DNA from: Graphilbum fragrans
Taxonomy: Eukaryota > Ascomycota > Sordariomycetes > Ophiostomatales > Ophiostomataceae
Reading direction: 5' to 3'
Assembly: GCA_001513895.1 (NCBI GenBank)
Contig: LLKO01000004.1
Coordinates: forward strand, 1,054,001-1,118,000
Length of the DNA stretch: 64,000 bases
The notes under the pieces were generated by a model. The model searched no databases. It worked only from the letters and a program-made list of their open reading frames with translations, and had not been told where the DNA came from. Below, in pieces: positions 25,801-37,008 of the stretch. A program made the translations under genes and the position numbers. Numbering within the stretch: the stretch's first letter is position 1; each line of letters starts with the position of its first letter.

Positions 25801-26910
25801 GCATTTACACGACGCATTCTTCTCCCATAAGTACTGTGCACACATTGGAATATGTTCTGCTTTGTGGTCTTGCCCGAAAATACTGTCCAATCACCACTAG
25901 GGTTAGCCCATCCGCTACCGTCTTCCCCCCTGGTCCTTATGGTTAGCAGGATGATGAGATGGGCTCATTTTTTTCTCTGGCTGTGCCGAGCGCATTTTTC
26001 GATTCCGTGCCGCTTATTGGCGCGGATCCCGTAAGTGATGACAAAATGGACCTTGCGCGCCCAGAAGCACAGGGCACATTCGAGGGACTCCATAGCAGGC
26101 GTACGCAGTCTGTACGGAGTAGACTCGCTCGAACCGGCGCCCATAGCTTGTCGCTGGTCTGGCCTATTGTGCACCGTGCTGACGGCGCCTGTATGTATGG
26201 TTGCGGCATATACCGACGCCCACGTAGTACTTACTAATATACTTGCCTTGTGGGCGTAGAGACCAAGATGAAAGCTACATGCAGACATGTGCACAGATTC
26301 TGATGGCACAACTTATTGTCCGCTGTGCTGGTATATACTTTGTGATTCGGTTTCCGCCTCTGATTGCCATTTATCAGTGGCTGGAGCGCTTGTTCTCCGT
26401 ATCTCGCGTGTAAATTCGGATGTCCCTCTTGTAAGCAGATCAGCAGCAACTTGTACTACTAGTTGTACGCCTGGCCAAAGCCTAGCACATGTGAGGACCC
26501 AGTGTCTCTCTCTGAAGCGACGCCAGCCAGTATAGGGCAATTCGGCCGTTGTGCCTTCCCCTGTAGGGAAAAGACCGCCGCCACAGAACGCACGTCCTGC
26601 TAGCGCTACCCTTTGGACCATTCCCTCCCTTTTCTCCGTCACGCCCCCCTCCCCGGTCGACGTGCTTTATTTTGTTTTACTCCGTAATTTGTTTCCTTTT
26701 GGGCGCAAGTGTTCTACCACCACGGCCAACCCCCCGCATGGCCGACCAAAACATGCCAGCAGCTAAATGTATTTATGCACTATCCTGCTAGAGATGTGAC
26801 GAGGCCACATGCAAGACACGCTCACCACAAAAGAATAGAGGGGAGGCCACTAGGCAGTTACGAGTAAGTTGCGGCGAACTTTAGGCAATGATTGGCGCCC
26901 CGGGATGGCC

Positions 26911-26934
26911 GTCTGCACGTCTGCACGTCTGCAC
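26911..26934 (+). repeat. GTCTGCAC x3 tandem octamer
   Basis: Three perfect head-to-tail copies of an 8-bp unit; no wider structure is seen around it. Confidence 0.85.
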
Positions 26935-28909
26935 ATGGTCGCCTTCGTTTCTTTTTGCTCCAGTCTGGCTTGCTCATACAGGTGTTCCCATTGGCTGCGC
27001 AGTGCTTTAGGGTAAATCATCCAGAGGCGTACTCGTATGTACAGCTCGTAAGAAGAAAAAAAAAAGGAAAGAGGGGCCCCAATATACTTGATTCACCTGC
27101 CCCCCTTTTCCTCCCTCCTCTTCTGCTGCATCTCGTATCGTGTGCTGCATCTGCGTGCGTCATACTACGTACAGTCACTTCGCACCTTCCCTCTCTCACT
27201 GGCCTTGCCAAGGAAGCCGCCTAGTGGTGTTATATTGCGAGGCCCCCCTTCCAGGCGGCGAGCTTGCCCTGTACGGAGGCGGACCCGGCGGCGGCAACGG
27301 CAGCAGCGAAGGCGGCGATGGAGACTAAGGGCGCATATAACAGGGAAGGCACGAATGACCAAGCGACGTCCCATGGCTTGTATTCTTTGCCGCGTCTGCT
27401 CTTGTCGGTCCTTTATTTTGGGGGGGCTACGATGTAAGATACGTCGTGAGATACGAGTACGAGCATATATAGCTACTAGGTTTGCATGCGTGTGTACAAG
27501 TAAAGTACAGCCAAAGGTGCATAGAGTACAGAGTAGCCTACAGTATGTAAAGCACAATCCCTACGTAAGACAGCACACGGTATTCTCCGCAGCTTGTGAT
27601 AACGTGCTCAAAAGTTGGGGGTACGAGCAGAGCTATGCATCCTACAAGGCAAGCGTGGCTGATTTGGCCGACCAGTGGACTAGCACGCTGGCACCAATAC
27701 AGTATGAGTACACCAGGTACAAAGTACGACTGCTGCATAATTGCTCGTACCTCCACATGTACTCTGCGGAGAACGAAGTAGCAGCTCACCTATGTATCTT
27801 ACACTTCACCTAGAATGTCACATCAGTTAGTTGGTAGGTTTGTTTGTGCCAGCCTTGAGGGGCCCAACAGCTTCCCGATAGGCCTGGCCGCCGCCACCCT
27901 TAAAAAATAGAGAGGCGACCCTGGGCGCACTTTATCATTGGGTGGCTGACTGCGAAGTAAGATACGTGTACAGCTACACACTGCAGACACTATGGAGCTA
28001 CTGCTCCTGCTAGATATGGTGGCACTGTGCCCAGCCCTGCCTCTTTGAGCAATGAGGGACAAGAGGGGCATGCGCACACAGGAACAAATGGAAGAGCATG
28101 ACACCTGGTGTGCTACTGCATACGTGCTATTCTGACTGCTTGCGTGCACGCTGGTGGCTGTGCGGCTATGTGGGCACCTGCAGACCTCCCAGCCAGCAGC
28201 TAATGCATGCAACTTATCGAGAGGCGGGATCTACCTAATAGGGGAGGAGAGCAGCGTTGCCATCGAATAGAGAAAGCATTTGGGTGGTCGCATGTGTACG
28301 AGTATGTCTGAATGTCGTGGACGTGTGCGGAGTATGGGTGCACTCTTATTGTGTATATCGTGCTCAAACATGCACATGCCCTTTTGGCACACTCGTATCA
28401 CTCTATTAATTGCCTGGTATTAGTGACTTGCACCTGCTCCGTAGTGTAGTGTACATGCTCGTCCTAGGCTTCTACCACGGTTTATTCCGTGCCAGTGCCA
28501 GGGACTGACTGATTGACACTCTTTCTTTGGCCTTGTCCCCACTCGCCATCTCGTGTCTGTCGTGGTAGTGGTTGCTGTTCGCTATATTCGTCCTTTTTCA
28601 TCGCGAATTTTATGCGCCGTAGACATGGCTTCGCCCACTTTTGGTTCTCTAACCTTGCCGTCGAATCTCGTTTAAACAGGATTATTCCACGGCCTTCCCA
28701 GAATTGCCATCGTCAAGCCGGGAGAAGCTAGTCGCTCGGGAGGATGAAGAAAACAGGGCTCCGAAGCATACGACTGGCGAATTTATGGCGCCCCTGGTGG
28801 GCAGCACGATAGTGTATGTAGAAAGCCGTCCTGGCCTATGGAGAAGGTACGGCGCCTCTTGATCTTATCAAACGTTTTATGAACAGTACAACTGCTCCGT
28901 AGTGACTTG

Positions 28910-29720
28910 TACGAGTGGTAGCTAGTCCATATACGAGCGCGGTACGAGTACTATACAAGTTTCCCCAAAGTGGTCTTGCAGGCCGGCGGCAGCGAGCGGC
29001 AGCGCCGTCTCTTGATGACAGCACCGAAGCCATTTTGTCTGGGCTCCGTTTTGGCGACTTATTTTTTGGGCTCTTTTTTAAGGTGGGCTTTTCAGGACGA
29101 ACAAGGGTAAGTGCAAACCAAACAACCACCACCGTCGCTGCTAGCTCTCACCCAATAAGGCATTTCGTACTCCGTGTTCTAGCGACGTGTACACTGCACT
29201 ACGAGTCGCTATGGTCGCAGCTGCCTGCATAAGTGTCTGTACATTGCTATGTTGGTCTGTTCTGACAAATACCGTGTATATACACTACGCCTGCGAGACA
29301 TACAAGGGGCCAGCGGCCCAGACGGGTGCGTTTCCAAGTACTCGTACAGTGCATAGAAAGCAGAGTGACAGAAGCGCACTGTCTACAAAGCGTGTATGTA
29401 CAACTATGAGCGATGGCACAAGCACTCCATATGATTTTCTGTAGCCAGCGCTCGTGCTCGCATATACGCAGCAGGTGCGGAGTATGTAGTGTACGTCGTA
29501 CTCGTATGTAGAGCTGCGGAGCATACAACAACAGTACGGAGTAGTCGCACAGCTTCCGTGTGTGTACGAGCATGTACACATACCTGGGTACTCCGGGTAC
29601 GAGTACAATCATGTACAACTACATACTCCGTACTCTCCTTCAATTACTCCGTGCTCGTACCAAAGCTAAATCTTCCGTACAACGTTGTCTTCACAACATA
29701 GCCTGCAACCGAGCTTACTC
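28910..29720. repeat. dense cluster of TACGAGTA and TACTCCGTA words
   Basis: Roughly fifteen copies of the two related words in about 800 bases and in both orientations, including GTACGAGTAC near 29600, TACTCCGTACTC near 29630 and TACTCCGTGCTCGTAC near 29647, where the two word types abut. No coding frame explains the repetition. Confidence 0.7.
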
Positions 29721-32274
29721 GTACTTCCTGGGCTCTCGGCCTCTGGACTGTTCAAGGAGAGACAGAGGGGAAGGGGGTGGTTTGTGCCGGTGGACCCACA
29801 TCCCAGGGTCGTAGTGGCTTGCTCTTTCCTTCCTAGCCCCCGTTGCCAATCTCTCGAACTCCCAACCGTCCTAGGCGCTCTCTTTTTTTATTTATCTTTT
29901 TCCCTTTTGCTGGCCGCTGGGTTTATTTGGTGTTCTGTTGTGTCATCATTAGGCTGCCTGCGCAGTCGTTCTCCGTACCCTCTCCGTGCCCTCCTCTTCT
30001 CACCACTCTGACGGCCCACTCACAGCGCCCACAACGCCCACCTCATCCACCCACATCCACCACAATCCACCAACCAACCCACCTCCCACACCCTCTCCAC
30101 CCTTGGCCCGCCCACCATCCCCTTTCCAGCCTCTCATCGGTGCTGCTTGTTCAACGGTCTTTCTAGAAATTGCGGGTCTGGTCGAGCCATCGAAGACCTT
30201 CCCCCTCTCTTGTCGCTCTCCTCTTTCTGCTCTGTGCTGGCCTTGCGAAAGGGCAGAAACCGAGGGAGCCGTCACGGCCGGTTTGCTGTTCGAAATGGGG
30301 TCTACGAGAACGAGATACATGCGGAGTACGCGTACATTGCGGCCAAGTCCGCGTATGTATGTGCTCCGTCTTAAAAGTCTTAATAGGCCGATATGGCGGT
30401 GCAGAGGACGGCCCAGCTGCAAAACCCGCCGAGAATCGGGCGTTCTTTTTCACGAAGAACAGAGGAGCGACAAGGGGGTGTGGCGAGGGCTCCCTACACT
30501 ACAGCCACATACGAGTACAGCTACAGACATAGTTGCATCCAGTGCACGTTCACAATACCTACTTTCAGTGAGCTCGTACCCAATGTGAATGTTTATTCTG
30601 CAGTTTGCGCTTTTCGTCCACTTATCCTCACGAGCTCCTGTTCCTTCTCCCGTCTTCCTTTTCCCGTCCTCATTTCCCTCCTCCTGGTTTCCCCTCTGTC
30701 CCCTCTCCTACCCTCGCTCCTTTTTCCTTGCACGCTCGCCGCGGCGCAGAAACTGAATCGTGGCAGTTGCGGCAGCACTGGCAAACTGTACCGCAATCCG
30801 CGCCAGACGCGCCTTGGCATGAATCCATCCTCAACATGCATAACGGGAAGAGCATACTCGTACCGTGCAATGTGCTCTAGCCACGCTAACGACCTACATA
30901 GGCCTTGCATATGTATGTCTGTATGTCTGTATGTACTCGTAACTCTTGCTGCCACCCCCAAGCGCTGTTTACATACGTGTACAACTAGTGCAAATCTACA
31001 GCACACCTTTTTGGGTGTACAGTACGAGTACTCGCATGCACCCTGTACGTCGTATACGACTCTCCTATGAGGGAATGGCGAGACCCTACACTACGGACAG
31101 TAGCGGTGGCGGGTATGGGCTAGAGCAAGCAGGGCCGTTCGACATGGGTCGCAAAGGGTGGTGGAAAAGGGTGGGCAGGCCGGAGGAGGATGTGCAAAAG
31201 AAAGGACCGGGGTGGAGAGGGGGTGGGCGTGGCCACGCACTGGCTCTGGGCTGGTCACTTTGGTCGCTTGGTCACTCCGTCACTTTGGTGTGTGTCTGGT
31301 GTGCTTTGTCTGCCGTTTTTGCTGCCGTTTTTGCTGGTCCTGCTCACCCCAAGCGCCGCCAGCCATCCAAGAACCAAGCCTCGCCCCGCTGTCTGCCGCT
31401 AAAAGCGACCGGGCCAGTCAGACACACACTGCATTGGATGGTCTTGAACAGCACCAGCCTGGACTGGACTGCAGCTATCTGTCCAAGCTTCCTCTGATGG
31501 CTTATGCTTCTCGTTGGCTCTCACATGTGGCGAGCTTGGATCGGGGCGCGAAATAGCATCGCTGTGTTGCCCACTTGCTGAAGAACGGGGGCGTCAGAGA
31601 CAGACAAAAAAAAAAGGGAGAAACGGCCGTCCAGACAGGCCTGAAGAATCCTATCTCAGAATAGACAAAACCAGAGACAAAGCCGGGGACGTAACAGAGA
31701 GACACGCCACGCAACGGCCGCCGTCCACGGGAGCTTCCAGGTGCCGAGGCCGCCAGCTTCAGCCACCAGTTCAGCACTGCAGCACTTCACACCCCAGCAC
31801 TGCAGTACTTGACGCTCTACCAGGTGTCGCTTAAAGCGCTCGCCTGCAAACTAGAAGTCAGCTAGAAGAACGCAACCCGGACGTGACTCTGCCAGCACCA
31901 GTCTGCCCTCAGACCCTCTGAACACCACCTTCTTCAGCCTCCGTCTGTCAGCAACCCCAGCTTCCACTTGCAAGCAGGAGGCCTTCCACCTCTCGACCTC
32001 TCGGCCTCTCCTCTTCTCCCCTTCCTTCTCCCCACGCTTCCCTTCAACACAGGCAACGGCCTCGGTGCTTGTTCTGGCAGCTCCGGACTCACTCACCACT
32101 CTCGCTCCTCCTCTAGCCATTTGGCTGCTGCTTGCGCTCTCCAGGCGTCCTCTGGGCCTCTCCGGCCTCCTTTGGTACCGAGCTCCCCCTGTTCTTTGGT
32201 GGCTCCGCCGATAAACAGCGCTACCTGGTTTGGGGGCACATGTTAGCTCTCTCGTACACCCCCCCCCCCCCCCC

Positions 32275-32313
32275 NNNNNNNNNNNNNNNNNNNNNNNNNN
32301 NNNNNNNNNNNNN
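32275..32313. other. assembly gap (39 N) inside a poly-C tract
   Basis: Thirty-nine N flanked by 16 C on the left (32259-32274) and 8 C on the right (32314-32321). As at 11675, the assembly broke inside a G/C mononucleotide tract. Confidence 0.99.
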
Positions 32314-32321
32314 CCCCCCCC

Positions 32322-34357
32322 AAATGCCTTTACTCAACAACCGTCTTCGCACAACACCTATCGCCCCCATTATCTCCTCACACCACACACCACCGCCTCT
32401 TCGAAATCTGCGTGCATCCTTTCTGCTCATCCTCTCATGCATGCGCGCTCACATCGCCTCGCAACCCCTCTTTTGCCATCCTCTTTGGTTTCCGTACAGA
32501 TTTCGCTCACCGCCGGCCTCCTCTTGCGTCTTCTTGTGCTTTTTGCCTCCTTCTTGATCCATACCCTCCCATTCTTCCTCAGCTGTCTCTGCCGCCTTTT
32601 TGCCTTTGACACCGGACTTCCTAGAAAAGCAGATCACCGTACGGAGTGCGCCCAGGGGACCAAATAACGGTAAACTCTGGGTGTCCACCCGGCCAATCAT
32701 CCCACATCATCCACAGATCACGGAGTATCCTTTGTATGCATATTGCGTACTCCGTACTCAACAAAAGCAACAAGGGAAAGACGTGCCCACACAACCTAGC
32801 AACCCATATAAGCCATAATAAGGCCGCCAGTCGGGCAGGAAATAACCCAACATAGCTATCACAAGCTATCACCAACACGGAAACAAACCACTTCCCCCCG
32901 GGTACCCTCGTCACAACAAGCAAAGAAAGCAAAGAAAGGAAAGAAAGGAAAGAGAAAAGCAGGAGAATAAAGGGCCAGCACGACTTGCCCGGACGGGAGT
33001 GGCTCGCACCCGTCACATAATGCCCATTGCTCCGGTTCTACTATCCCCTCCTCCTCCCTCTTCAACGGGCGTTCCCAGCGACATCTGCCCGTCGACTTTG
33101 ACATAATTAGTACGAGTACTCTCTCTCGCCCGACCTCTCCTCTCTCTCCTCTTTTCTCTTCCTCCCGCGCTATCCTCTTCCCTCTTCCTTCGTCCAGTTT
33201 CTTCCGGCTTCTCTCTCGCCTCTTACCCGTCTCGTTCTCTCTTTTTCTTTTTTTCTCCTTCCCCGTACAACCGGCGCATTCTGCACCACTCGGTCTTCGC
33301 TTTTGCCCAGGAAGAGAACGAGAACGTAGTGCTAGGCCAGAGAAAGCTCTTCTCATAATCTAGCCGGCCAGTGACGTTCCCGTCTTCTCCTGAACTGCTT
33401 TTAGGCCCTTGGCCTTGGCCCTTGAAGAGCAAAACCACTGTGGGCACAGCAGGGACCCTCTCGACCCAAGTTTCCCTACTCTCTTAACCCCCTTCTGTTT
33501 CTTGATCCACTGCACCCACACTTCTCGTACTACCCCCCTCCCCTACTACCCTGTAGGTAGTGCCGAACGGCCTTCATAAAACACTCCCCTCCATCATCTA
33601 CCGTACCATTTTATACAAGTACACGCCTCGCCCTGCAACGATAACCATCAACATTGCTCCAGTCAAAACCTCTTCTCTCGTTCTCTTAACTTTCAACTTT
33701 GTCAAGCTCTCCTTTGCTGCGTGAGTTTCTTGGTTCTGAAGAAGACTTCATCTTCGGGATTCGCCATACGAAAGCAGACGTCCCTTCTTCTTTTCCACTT
33801 GGCCAAACCGTCTCTTTCCGCATCTGCTTGCTTACTTCCCCAACTCTGAAAACTAAGCACAAAATAAAACACCAACATCGCCACCTCGCTTCTCGTGCAA
33901 CGACTTCGTTCTTCGAGAGCTTTTTTTTGGCTTTTTAGTTCCTTGCCAACCAGATTTCTTTGTCTCCAGCTATCACTGCGCCAGCCAGCTTGGTCGTCCG
34001 AAGCAGAAAACGCGCGTGTTCTTTTTTTGCCATTGGACAAAAAGCACTGACATTTCCCCTCGTCAGGCAAGCTGAGGTCGAGGTCTTTTGAGAACAACAG
34101 TTTGCATCGCGAGACTTATTCGTCCTCGTCTGTCTTCTGCCCGTTATATCCCTCATTGTCCTCTTTCTTCCCTTCTCACCCGGTCAACCGACTTGAAAGC
34201 CACCGCCACCAGACCTCGTGGTTTCTGGTATTTTGCGCCTTCTGTGCAGGCACGAGACACAATCTAGAACACAGAACACTTATTCTGGCCGCCTAGAGAC
34301 CAATCTTGGTGCTACTAACATCCTTTTTTCCTCCACGGTCTTTGTGTTTTTCGTGGC
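32322..34357 (+). promoter_or_regulatory. vib-1 upstream region with long pyrimidine tracts
   Basis: About 2 kb immediately upstream of vib-1 without a supportable gene. From about 33040 to 33260 the plus strand is almost pure C/T (many CTCTCTC and TTCCTC words), a pattern common near fungal transcription starts. Pyrimidine-rich sequence continues to 34350, so a long 5' leader is likely. Promoter assignment is inferred from position and composition only. Confidence 0.5.
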
Positions 34358-34405
34358 ATGTTCCCATGTCCACCGCAACATACACAGTCACCATGGCAGA
34401 GATGA
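34358..34405 (+). promoter_or_regulatory. upstream ORF overlapping the vib-1 start codon
   Basis: An ATG at 34358 opens a 15-codon frame that ends in TGA at 34403-34405. It is out of frame with vib-1 and runs across its ATG at 34393. Ribosomes that begin here would bypass the 34393 start. A third ATG at 34366 is in frame with vib-1 and would add nine residues. Confidence 0.6.
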
Positions 34406-37008
34406 AGGAGCCGGCCCATAGCGGCATCTGGCCCAACTACACCAGTCCGGTCCAGATGGGCAGCCGCTTCAGCCATCCTGCTGCCCTGGATCCCGTTCTT
34501 GCCAACGCTGCTGCGGCCACTCCCCCCATGCCTTCGCCGCATTCAGCGCGGCCTAGAACAGAGGCCAATCCCTACTCCTCATACACCCGATACTCTCAGG
34601 ACGAGGCCGATGTCTATGGACGACCGCACGGTGTCCATAATGCCTCCGCCGTAGGCCACCCGGGCCTGGCCCCTCACCACAGCTACCCGAGTTTGAAGCG
34701 CTCATACTCGCAATCAGAGCAGCCGCCGCAGCAGCCGCAGCAGCCGCCGCAGCAAACTCCGTACAGCGACATGGTCCAGGACATGCGTGAAGACGGCAAC
34801 AAGATGAATGTCAACCAAGGCCACAAGCTGCTTTCCTTCAAGCGCTCCGCCGACAAGCACACGATTGTCGATCAGCATGGCCGTGTGCAGCAGCTCGATC
34901 TGTCTGCACAACTCCACGGCATGTTTTTTCTGTCAGAAATGCCAACCAGCACGAGCGACGGCACGGTTCTTCAGCCTGAACTGACTTGCTACCGCCGCAA
35001 CCTGTTCCAGATCAGTGGCACTTTGATCACTCCGCGGGGTCAATTGTCTATCGTTACCGAGGGGGGCGAGACTGCCGCTATTAGCAACACCGAACTCACC
35101 ATCTCCGCTATCGAGTCCGTGGACGGCCACCCCGTTCGCCTGATTGTGATTCCCTGGAAAACCCCGCCGCCAAACTCACCTGAAATCACCCAGAGCCCCG
35201 ACCAGGAGCCTGCACCGCTGCCTTTGATTCCGTTCCAAGATGACGGGTCTGAGGCAGATGGCGAATATGCTGTCTACCCCATCGGCTGGCGCCGCCTCCA
35301 GTTCAGGATGTAAGTTTTGATTTCTAATTTTATTGTTATGGCTCTTTCCTTGTGTTGGCGTTTTCAGATGAACTCCAAAGAAGGAGCGACAGATTGCGCT
35401 TGGTGGTTTCAAACACTAAACAGTATTCGCCAATGATGCAGAGCGACGGCAAACAACGGACGGCGCAAGGAGTTGCAGCAGCACTTTGTGCTCCATTTGA
35501 GAGTCATTGGCACTCTGGCCTCCGGCACCAAATTCGTCCTTGCGGAATCCACGACTGCTCCGGTGGTTGTGCGTGGTAGAAGCCCACGGAACTTCCAAGC
35601 AAGAAAAGAGATTCCTCTTCTTGGGTCCAGCGCTGGCTCAAGAGGGCAGGCTCTAGTCGAAACCGGCCTCGGAATTGTTGCAGGGCCGCTCTCGGTAAAG
35701 CCCCAGGATAAGGCGAGGGCTATGACCATGGAGGTGCCGCGTTCCTCGTTTGGCTTTCCTGCCGGACCAAAGCTGCCCCAGAGCCCTATCTCGATGCGTT
35801 CAAAGTAAGTGGATTGTGATGGGTTTTCTTGAGTATGATGAGGGCAAAGCATGATCTATTACGTTTGCACGGTTGTGTTGGTTGGCTATTGGAATGTCTC
35901 GGGTTTTCAAAGGCTATATTGGCACTTTTGTTGCACCACCGCGAGTTCCGAGACACCAAAATCACCGGCCCGTGGGGATATTCCTCCCACAGACGCGATA
36001 TTAGCCACGAATCCGGTATGAAATGGGGAAGGAAATCAGACTAACAATATTGGCAGCTCGTACCCAGCATGGAACACACAGATGCAGATGCCTGCTTCTG
36101 CTAACGGGTCGTACCCAGCGACCTCAATAGCGGCCGAACCCTACCAGAAAATGCCGGTTTCAGGCTCGCCGAACTACACCTCAGAGCCTCACGATATGCC
36201 GCTCCAGCAGACTTCGATGCCCTCCGTCCAGCTATCTCTTGTGGCCAATGATGCTCAGCAGCCTGGCGGTGCTATCCGGACACAATATGCGTATGTCCAG
36301 GGAACGTCGGCACCGCCAACTCAGCTGTCGCTCCCCACGGCTGGTGACGGAAGCAGCCTAAGTGTTCCGCGGTACGTCGACAACAACCCCAGACCATCGA
36401 AGAGCCCGCGGCACGCAAACCACGATTCTGTCCATAGCTCGACATCGTTGGGCACCAGCAACGATACGCCGGGCGAGTATCGCTATGGCCCATCGCCATA
36501 CGTCAGTGTCGGCACGAGCCCCAACGATTTAAGCCCTCAGCCGCACTCCCACCAGCAACACTCCCAACAGTCTCCTTCACAGACATCGGCAGCACAGCAG
36601 CTGCGTCCCCAGGGACACGCCCAGCCTCAGTCACAGCAGCCTTCGCCAGCACAGCAACTTCCGCCGCCTCAGGCCCACCACCAACTGCCTCCACCGCAGC
36701 AGAGCCAGCAGGGATACGCCTCGCACGATCCCAACAGCAACGGATCGAACCCCTCGTCAGCCTCTGCCACGGCACACACGGCGCGTGACTACTTCCCGCC
36801 TTCGAATTCCTGGGCGTCGACTGCTGCTGAAGCCAACCCCCCGGCGTACACCAATGGCGACTCCCGCCAATACTCGTTCTCTGACCAGTACAAGACGGGC
36901 CACAATGTGGGCGTGAAGACTGAGCCTCACCCTCAGCAACACCCTGGATACGGTGGACAAAGAGCCTCCTTCGACCATATGAGCAACTATTCCTGGAATG
37001 CAGCTTAA
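34393..37008 (+). CDS. vib-1: VIB-1/XprG-type NDT80-domain transcription factor
   Basis: Nuclear transcription factor of the p53-like NDT80/PhoG family. In Neurospora VIB-1 and Aspergillus XprG it controls heterokaryon-incompatibility cell death, extracellular protease production and the response to carbon starvation. Exons 34393-35309, 35442-35804 and 36057-37008 give 743 codons. Introns of 132 and 252 nt have GTAAGT donors and CTAAA or CTAAC branch sites. The DNA-binding domain covers about residues 145-365 (LLSFKRSADKHTIVDQHGR through RGRSPRNFQARKEIPLL) and is close to the VIB-1 consensus. The N-terminus is Pro/Gln-rich; residues about 480-690 are a Gln/Pro/Ser-rich low-complexity tail, probably an activation region. 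The start was chosen for its CACCATGG context. The gene lies at the edge of a 26.6-kb gene-free block and has an overlapping uORF. Confidence 0.95.

Larger units (their letters stand above)
22882..32258. other. gene-free, motif-dense stretch
   Basis: About 9.4 kb without a recognisable gene or RNA. The longest open frames (27088-27813 and 30393-31070) read as low-complexity Arg/Ser/Cys-rich peptides with no domain and no plausible splice structure. TACGAG/CTCGTA and TACGGAG/CTCCGTA words continue, with a peak at 28.9-29.7 kb. A short 8-bp tandem repeat lies at 26911-26934. Confidence 0.6.

Noticed and set aside
27088..27813. 241-codon open frame on the plus strand
   Set aside because: Arg/Ser/Cys-rich low-complexity peptide spanning several of the dispersed TACGAG words; no domain, and antisense frames are equally long.
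30393..31070. 225-codon open frame on the plus strand
   Set aside because: Overlaps other frames of similar length on both strands, no domain, and contains motif words that also occur in non-coding DNA.
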